This document shows positions 58,001-64,000 of a stretch of 64,000 nucleotides of DNA, piece by piece (position 1 is the first letter of the stretch; each line of letters opens with the position of its first letter). A program made the translations under genes and the position numbers. The stretch lies in contig JAAALK010000868.1 in NCBI GenBank assembly GCA_019279435.1, positions 1 to 64,000 of the forward strand. The letters are read 5' to 3'. This DNA is from Zizania palustris (Eukaryota; Streptophyta; Magnoliopsida; Poales; Poaceae). The notes below the pieces were generated by a model, which did no database searches, was not told the DNA's origin, and worked only from the letters and a program-made list of their open reading frames with translations.

Positions 58001-58489
58001 AGTTCTGAACTTGAACTGAAACACTGAAACAGCAAGTGGAAAATTACCCTTCCATGGAGCTTACTTTCTAAAACTACCTCCTTTATTAGCCATATGAAAG
58101 AACTCTAGTATCATATCCTAAATGGAAACATCTGAGCAGTCTCGTTTTCAGCTCAAACAAAATTATTCCAAAGCAAGCGTGAACTGACGGAACAAACCTG
58201 AACCTTTGGCCTCCCCTGATCTCCGTGAGTCCTCGCTGCTCTCCCCTGTCGCGTTGTCCGGCGCGCGTTTGGCCGCAGCGCTAGCGCGACCAGCACCACC
58301 ACCGCCACCGACCGGATTGCTCGACGACAGGCTGATCCCTGCTCCGCTTCCCGGCGCCACGACGGCGGGCGACACCGCTCCGATGCCGGCGGAGGCTGTC
58401 CACCACGGCTGCTGCATCGCCATGCCGGACGGCAGCGTCCCCCGCCCTCTGGGCTCCACAAGATTGGTTCCCCCCGGCCTCGACTCCAT
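55092..58489 (-). CDS. NF-YA (HAP2/CBF-B) subunit of the CCAAT-binding factor
   Basis: Six coding exons on minus (58489-58198, 57055-56952, 56824-56753, 56401-56228, 55339-55228, 55144-55092) join in phase into 268 codons plus stop, with GT/AG introns. The core is complete: EEPVYVNAKQYHGILRRRQ and SRAKAELEKK (about 180-208), which contact NF-YB/NF-YC, then PYLHESRHKHAMRRARG (215-231) and GGRFLN, which bind CCAAT DNA. The intron between the two falls in the usual linker after VVKTRK. The last exon ends VPPDLQLL, as in plant relatives; reading through the intron at 55227 instead would give an unrelated tail. The protein acts in the nucleus within a trimeric transcription factor. A miR169-like site lies in the 3' UTR. 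The ATG was chosen as the first in the exon; a splice acceptor just upstream suggests a 5' UTR intron. Confidence 0.95.
55683..55880 (-). pseudogene. Copia gag fragment in intron 4 of the NF-YA gene
   Basis: A 65-codon minus-strand frame reads MLAENNYGVWVVKMKIFMRA and later MDQVALAAIIQAVLEAM, the pattern of the N-terminal gag region of plant copia elements (NNY-x-W then M-x-x-FM-x-A). No LTR, zinc knuckle or polymerase was seen around it. The surrounding 55410-55940 may belong to the same old insertion. Confidence 0.55.
57143..57289. repeat. Three-copy 49-bp tandem repeat in an NF-YA intron
   Basis: Three near-identical 49-bp units start at 57143, 57192 and 57241, each with AATGCAACAATTCAAAGTG and TTTATGCAAGTAAAACTT. 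They lie in the first intron between coding exons 1 and 2. Confidence 0.9.
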
Positions 58490-59547
58490 GCTTTCTCTGT
58501 TGCCTCACGGCCTAGTAGCTTGCTCCGTGGTCCAGTCCCTCGCACTAATTCTGTATGAAGATGAAGGTGAGTAAAGAGATTCACGCCACATACATGGGTG
58601 AATTAATCGAGCATAAAGCAGGATAAATTTATTGATGCAACAGCAGTGAGCAATCTGACGGCGCAAAACAGGGGAATGCATGAATGGATGGCATTGACTC
58701 GATCGAAGCAGAGAGCATTGGACGTTGCACACGCTCTGGAGTCTGGAGTCTGATGAAATTCTGAATCCTCTGAAGAGACGGCGAGAACGAATCATTTAAA
58801 GCCACCGACAATTAATGCCCATAAGTCATACTCATACCACTCTACTAGGGCAACTGCCAGCTGAACCACCAAGGAACTGGACAAGATCGGGACCAAGAAC
58901 TGCTCCATACAGCGACCGCGGAAAAGATTCGCGCGACACCGGACTACCGGAGTGAGGCGCTACGAACTAAAACACACGGGTGGGAAAGGAAGATTCTCCG
59001 AAACGGTTGGAATGCTGCAGCCGAGCTCAGATGAGAGAAAACAAGCCCTCGCGCTCCCCGCCGCCGGCAAGGTCGACAGCGGCGGCGGCGTAGGCCGCCG
59101 CGTCAAATTGTCCTCCCCATCCTTCCGTTTAGGCGACCAAGATCCCTTTCCCTTCCGCGCACTGCATCCCATGAACTAACACGGCGGAATTCGGTCGGAT
59201 AAACCCCTCAAAACACCAGCGCCATGCATCCGCCCAAAAATAGAAACCGCATCAAAATCGAGGCAGCAAAAAGGAGGGAAGAGAGCGGCTCCCACAAAAC
59301 CAATCAGGATCCACTATCCAGGAATAAAAGAGAAGCGAGAGAGAAAGCTAACCACAACCGCTAGAACTGAGTACTGTCGTACTGACCACTCGACGACGCG
59401 CAGAGAGGAGAGGAGGCCGCGGAGGCGGCGGCCAATCGGAGGCGACGTTCGGGCGGGCTCCCCGCTCAGGCGCTCACCCGCGGCAAAAGCAAACGCATCC
59501 TCTGCTAGTGCTGCTCCGTGGCTCGCTCCAACCGAGACGCTGAGGGT
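58490..59547 (-). promoter_or_regulatory. 5' UTR and promoter region of the NF-YA gene
   Basis: A possible acceptor (TACTAG then GCCGTGAGG) lies 22 bases before the ATG, so a 5' UTR intron is likely. GC-rich blocks at about 59030-59160 and 59390-59530 are candidates for the upstream leader exon and promoter. No TATA box was fixed. Confidence 0.4.
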
Positions 59548-59835
59548 AGCGTTAAAATATTTCTATAAGTGATTGAATTATTTTAGAAGTAGTCTTCGTA
59601 AAAGCTTCCAAAAGTGACTTTAAAAAATTGATTTAAATATGTTTCTCTCTAATAGAGTTTCTAAATTAAAATACGTGAGTATGTTCTCTACAAGTAAGGA
59701 ATACAATGATTAATTTTGAGGATCCTTTATTTTTGGGAATCATTTAGAGTATCTGTTGGAGGAGATTTTTTAATTCTAATCAAAAAATTTAGAGAAGAGA
59801 ACTCTTTAGAGTTTTTCTTGGAGATGCTCTAATAA
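59548..59835. mobile_element. MITE of the GAGCATCT type
   Basis: The right end GGAGATGCTC and internal AGAGTATC, AATACAATGATTAATTTTGA blocks resemble 20035-20222. The left end is near 59548 and is not sharply defined. Confidence 0.45.
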
Positions 59836-60049
59836 TCCTTAGTAAAAAAATACTCATTAATTTATGGACTGCTCGTAAGAAATAAAATAATATTTATCAC
59901 TTTGTTCTTTCCTTCTCTTTCTATCTTCTCTCTTATTTTTGATATACACTATTGATATAAACATTGTAGGATGGAAAATAACTATAAACCAATATTGTGG
60001 GTCCCATCTATACGGATTACTTTTGTCATATACATTGTTGATGCCCTAA

Positions 60050-60289
60050 GGGACTATTTGGTTACACTTAGTCACATCTACGATTAGGCAAATTTGACTA
60101 TTTTAATACCTGTTTTGTTTGGTTGTTGCCATAAACAATGGCAAGATTCTCTTTGGCCTTACGTATCAATGACTTAAAAAAATATAATAAATTTTTTTAG
60201 ATTTGACAAAATATGGCAAAAAAATTGATCACTTTAAATAAATATAACAACTTTTGTTGATAAATAGTGACTAGCAACCAAATATATCC
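60050..60289. mobile_element. Tourist-like MITE
   Basis: It is 240 bp with TAA on both sides (60047-60049, 60290-60292). The left terminus GGGACTATTTGGTTAC matches the complement of the right terminus, GGATATATTTGGTTGC. No coding capacity. Confidence 0.7.
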
Positions 60290-60292
60290 TAA

Positions 60293-62217
60293 GCGAGATG
60301 AGATTTTCGCTCGCATCGATCGGATGAGTGACGAGACGGGTGGATTTGGATATGGACGGGACAAAAAAAAATCCAAGAGCGAAGAGTCCATATTTTTTTT
60401 TCTTTCCTAAAAAAGCTCTACTATGTTGTTTTAAGGGCTAAATTTTTCTATATCATTATAATTTTTACAGTTTGAAATATGTCATTGGTGTGTCACTGAC
60501 ATATGAGACATACCACAGTCATTGACAGCGACATTTTTTAAATTATAGAAAATTGTAATGGCATGTTTCAAAATTTCCCTTGTTTTAATGGGTATTCGCA
60601 TCCCATGCGATGCTTGTCTAGCTAGCCTAGACACGAGGCATAAATCGGTAAGATTCCAATCGGGGTACAAATTTACAAATTTATTCTTTTATATTAGTTG
60701 TTTTCAAATGATTTAAGTATAAATTATTTCTAATTCTCAGATAAAAGAAAATTTTAGCGTAGGCTCTATTTAAAATTTCTAAAGTAGAATTTTTTCCTTT
60801 CTTAAAAGGTTAAATAATTTTAACTAATTTAGTAGATATTTTGTTACAACCACAATCGTGATAAGATTTTCTTCTAACAAATTAAGTCTCACCTGTTAAT
60901 GACTTTAAAAATATCCGAATGTATGGCAAAAAAAATAAATATATCTTAACTCATACGAGCATAACAACTTTTGTTGAATTAATAACAACGTAAATTAAGC
61001 AACCAAACAGCCCACAATGCTGCCCATGAGATGATAGATCGATGACACGATAGAGAATTAGAGATGTATATTGCAAGCAGTGTTCGTTCGTCGGGGTAAC
61101 TGATTTAGGCCTAGCTAGTAACCGGTACTGCCGGTTATCGGTCTAAACCATCTAAAAATTGAATTTGAAGTTTTAAACCAAACTTTAATCAAGAGGTTTA
61201 GCTTAATAACTACTCGAATTAAAACAGTAACTATCGGTTTAGTAACTGATCGGTTTAAAAAATATGAGTTTGGGTTTTTTTTAACCATGCTCTTAAATAA
61301 TGGCTTCATTTTAAGATTTGGTTGCACGTGTCCTTTATAGTTTGAGCTTATTCAGTACGGTAGTAGGTAAGGAGGTGTTTGGTTAGGCTAAATTTGGTCG
61401 GTATCTGATCCTAATGCTATCAGTAAACATTAATCATGTTTGTTTTTGTTGGGCCATAATCAGGTGAAGTGGATCTAATAACAGACTAGTTATCTATCGA
61501 TAGCGTAGGGTTATTGGTATGGAGTCATCACCTGACGCCCCTCGATCACCACATGAACTAGCACTGTCACCCAATGTCGCCGCCTTGCCCTCGACTCCTC
61601 CCATCAAGCATCGTCGCCATCAACCTTCGCTCGCCCCGCTGCCCCCATCCCTCAACTTTGCCAGAAACCAACATCGTACCGTCCCACAACCGCTAGAAAT
61701 TAGCACCATCGCCAACAAGTGTCGTCGCCTCGCCCTCGACTTCTCGCAACGAGCATCATCGCTACCGACCTTTGCTCGCCACACCACCCCCAATCCCCGA
61801 CTCATCGCATCGAGTGCCATTACCGTCAACCTTCGCTCACCCTATTGCCCCCATTGACCGACTCCTCACATCGAGCATCGTTGTCTCATCCCCGACTCCC
61901 CACTAAACACTGGTAATGGATTTTTTCTTCTTTTTTTCTTTTTTTCTTATAGCTATTTGTCGTTCAAATCTTGATCTTACATGAGCTATAGAAGGCTTGT
62001 CCCATATGCTCAAACCACTCATGAATGGTACTACTTCAGATCTAAAGAATCTTAGCTGGTATGTGGTCAATTTGGATCATCTATTGTCAAGCATATTTTC
62101 AATTATTTTGGCTAGTTTTAAATTGGTCACATGTATTTGTGATTGTTATATCTAGTGTTCTTTTTGTTGAGAGATAAGAAACATGGGCACATGATTGTGT
62201 TACCAGCATACTCTAAA
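60293..62217. other. Intergenic, no supported gene
   Basis: AT-rich sequence to about 61500. A C-rich, degenerate repeat built on (CATC)GTCGCC, TTCGCTCGCC and CCCCCATCCC pieces spans about 61519-61915. It opens frames of 112 and 69 codons whose composition follows the repeat. A GGTGTTTGGTTAGGC-type MITE end lies at about 61374, without a confirmed partner. Confidence 0.4.
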
Positions 62218-62696
62218 CACTACTACAGAAACAGTCTTTAGTGACGCAACTTTAGTGACGGGTAAAAGACGTGAGTCAGTAATACATTTTTAGTAACAGA
62301 CTGTTTCACACACGTTAGTAATGCTGCATTATTAGTGACAGATCGCAATTGTACCCGTCACTAAAGAAGGGGTACCCCATTAGTGACGGGTCATGGTATG
62401 ACCCACCACTAAAGAGCTCTCCTATAGTGACGGGTTATATTTCCACTCATCACTAAATAAGTTAACCATCTATCACTGATGACTCCACTAATAAATAGGC
62501 AGAGCAACGAAGTGAATCGTTACGCTTTTATTTCACGCAACTCTAACCCTATACTTCCGCCATCGCGGTCACCTTCATCGTGCTCCTCCACACCTCGATT
62601 GCATTCTCATTCTCGTAAGTTTGTTCATGTTTACTATTAAATTTCAGTTTATAAAATCATGTATCTGAAGTTTGGTTATTGAATTTGTGAATTAGG

Positions 62697-63030
62697 GATA
62701 CGGCAAACATTCCGAGCGATCTACATGTACCAACCTATGTTCTCGATAGTTGCTTAATAAAGATCAATCATATAGTTAACGGCGGGTGTCACCAGGTTTA
62801 TAAATTGTACATCACATGTATTGTTTATTGTGTTAACAAACTGAAGTGATATTATCTTACTGTTATAGTATTTATCAAAAAGATTTTGTGATATCAATAA
62901 CATCCGTACTAGCGATACCCTTTAAATAATGATAAGAGATAGGTACGTCATTGAGGTTGAGGTTGTGAGTTGTGCGGGCGAAGATAGGATATGTCTCTAC
63001 AAAGGGTAGCATGAATTTAGTAGAAGAGGT
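62697..63030 (+). pseudogene. Unidentified conserved coding-like segment of the CACTA family
   Basis: Both family copies (here and 48110-48315) preserve the same plus-strand reading, here NIPSDLHVPTYVLDSCL and INHIVNGGCHQVYK, then VYCVNKLK. In the other copy a 67-codon frame is open (48112-48315). Conservation at protein level over two diverged copies hints at former coding function. I do not recognise the family. Confidence 0.45.
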
Positions 63031-63087
63031 GGTTTAACACAAGGGGACTATTTGATAATAACAATAGGATAGACTTCATTAACTGTT

Positions 63088-63802
63088 ATGGCCAAATTTT
63101 ACACTAACTTTCGTGATGAGAAGACTCCAACGGTCATCAAAGTAAAGGACAACGACGATAGTGGTATACATAAAGAACTGACATTAGTACACATGCACAT
63201 ATTTTGTTTGTGTTCTTATCATGGTTTCTTATAATGTCAAGGGAGGATCCTAGCAATATTATAGACATGAAGGGGAAGCGGATAGCCAAGGAGGTCGACA
63301 ACGACCAAATGGATCAATTAAAGTACATCTGTTATTTTGGCAATACAATAGATGTAACTCTAGCAAGAAAATCTCTCCTGCAATACATCTCGGCAGGTTT
63401 ATCCTCTGAGAGTCGGTTATATGTCTACATAATAAATAACACGATCATCAATAAGAAGTTGGTGATAAATTATTTGCACATGTAGTTGGTTAAATAGATT
63501 ATCTATATAGATAGCCTTCTCTAATATCTTTGTTTAAATTTTATTTATAGTACTTTTCAAGGCAGTACTGTGAAAAGTATATCACACCTCACCTACACTA
63601 CCAGACCACCGAGATTCAAATGGCAGCAGCAGGGTCTGAGGCAGTCCCAATTGTGGTACATAAAGCGACAGATGGATACTGTTATCTAACTAAAGGTTTT
63701 GGTCCATTTCTTCGTGACAACTCATTAGAAGTTGGCACAGTGTGCATCTTCTATTTCAACATCAATATTGATGCAATTGAGGTTGTAATGTATGTATTGT
63801 AA
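63088..63802 (+). pseudogene. B3-domain-like gene remnant carried by the CACTA element
   Basis: An ATG at 63088 gives MAKFYTNFRDEKTPTVIKV. A separate frame (63204-63485) reads RKSLLQYISAGLSSESRLYV. After an acceptor-like TTATAG, 63551-63802 encodes YFSRQYCEKYITPHLHYQTT, then GYCYLTKGFGPFLRDNSLEV, GTVCIFYF and a stop at 63800. The latter follows the plant B3 pattern (F..Y..KY..., YLTKGF..F.RDN.L..G..C.F, final EVVMYVL), a DNA-binding domain of plant transcription factors. It may be captured from a host REM-type gene or belong to the element. Splicing of the parts was not resolved. Confidence 0.5.
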
Positions 63803-64000
63803 ACCTGAGGTATGATGTAATATTAGGTTATAAATATTTTATGATGAATTATCTGTGTTCTGTGATAAATTGTTTGTGTTCCGTGAATTACCTCGTCCTC
63901 TTCCTAAGGTTGTCATCCTCCTCCTCTTCCCCATCCGAAATATTATTTGTCTTCTCTAACTAGCTAACTTTGTTTTAGTTTTATTGTTACAGGGTAAACT

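Larger units (their letters stand above)
62218..64000 (+). mobile_element. CACTA-family transposon running off the right edge
   Basis: The terminus CACTACTACAGAAACAG is followed by subterminal arrays of TTTAGTGACG and TAGTGACGGGT in both orientations (about 62240-62460). The sequence to about 63055 is the same family as 47688-48478. Downstream is a B3-like coding remnant. The right terminus and target duplication lie outside the window, so completeness is unknown; no transposase is seen so far. Confidence 0.75.

Noticed and set aside
61519..61916. 112-codon Pro/Ser/His-rich frame
   Set aside because: Composition follows a degenerate C-rich repeat; no start context, splice sites or family match support a gene.
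1..64000. CRISPR arrays, rRNA and tRNA genes
   Set aside because: No regularly spaced direct repeats with unique spacers were seen, and no tRNA A/B box pair or rRNA segment was noticed on reading. A tRNA scan was not run.

Overview
The window is nuclear DNA of a flowering plant, most likely a grass (Poaceae); that is an inference. It rests on intron-containing plant genes with GC-rich first exons, a plant-type NF-YA gene with a miR169-like target site, and dense small DNA transposons of types abundant in grass genomes (Tourist, Stowaway, CACTA, PIF/Harbinger). Nothing suggests a bacterium or an organelle.

Five host protein genes can be supported, all with recognisable products. (1) An ankyrin plus CCCH tandem zinc-finger protein, minus, 7695-9937, with an apparent one-base frameshift. 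(2) A Yippee-like zinc-binding protein, minus, 22492-24661, five coding exons. (3) An ABC1/AarF (ADCK1-like) atypical kinase, plus, 33964-40914, eleven coding exons. (4) A LOG-type cytokinin-activating enzyme, minus, 44600-46384, six coding exons. (5) An NF-YA transcription-factor subunit, minus, 55092-58489, six coding exons. The exon structures were built by hand from GT/AG junctions and reading-phase continuity; each of the four spliced genes closes to a whole number of codons. The genes are independent, with no operon-like arrangement.

Most of the rest is mobile DNA. From left to right: the edge of an LTR element (1-640); a MITE split by a nested Tourist-like element (2395-3312); an ancient LTR element with intact 5-bp target duplications (3884-6852); a CACTA element carrying a broken piece of a mitochondrial carrier gene (10807-12400); a solo LTR (12510-13064); a PIF/Harbinger element with decayed ORF1 and transposase genes (15515-18570); a nearly pristine Ty1/copia element with a 1412-codon open polyprotein and LTRs differing at one position (26603-33464), about 500 bp upstream of the kinase gene; a small non-autonomous LTR element inside intron 9 of that gene (37891-39568); a CACTA end truncated by a decayed LINE (47688-51145); two Stowaway copies in opposite orientation (51284-51535, 53340-53591); and a second CACTA of the same family running off the right edge and carrying a B3-like exon (62218-64000).

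No previously undescribed defence, metabolic or regulatory system was found. The points most worth following up are the gene fragments carried by the CACTA elements, the recent copia insertion with a possible outward-facing promoter upstream of the kinase gene, the frameshift in the CCCH gene, and the very long (20 bp) direct repeats around an unidentified insert in the LINE.
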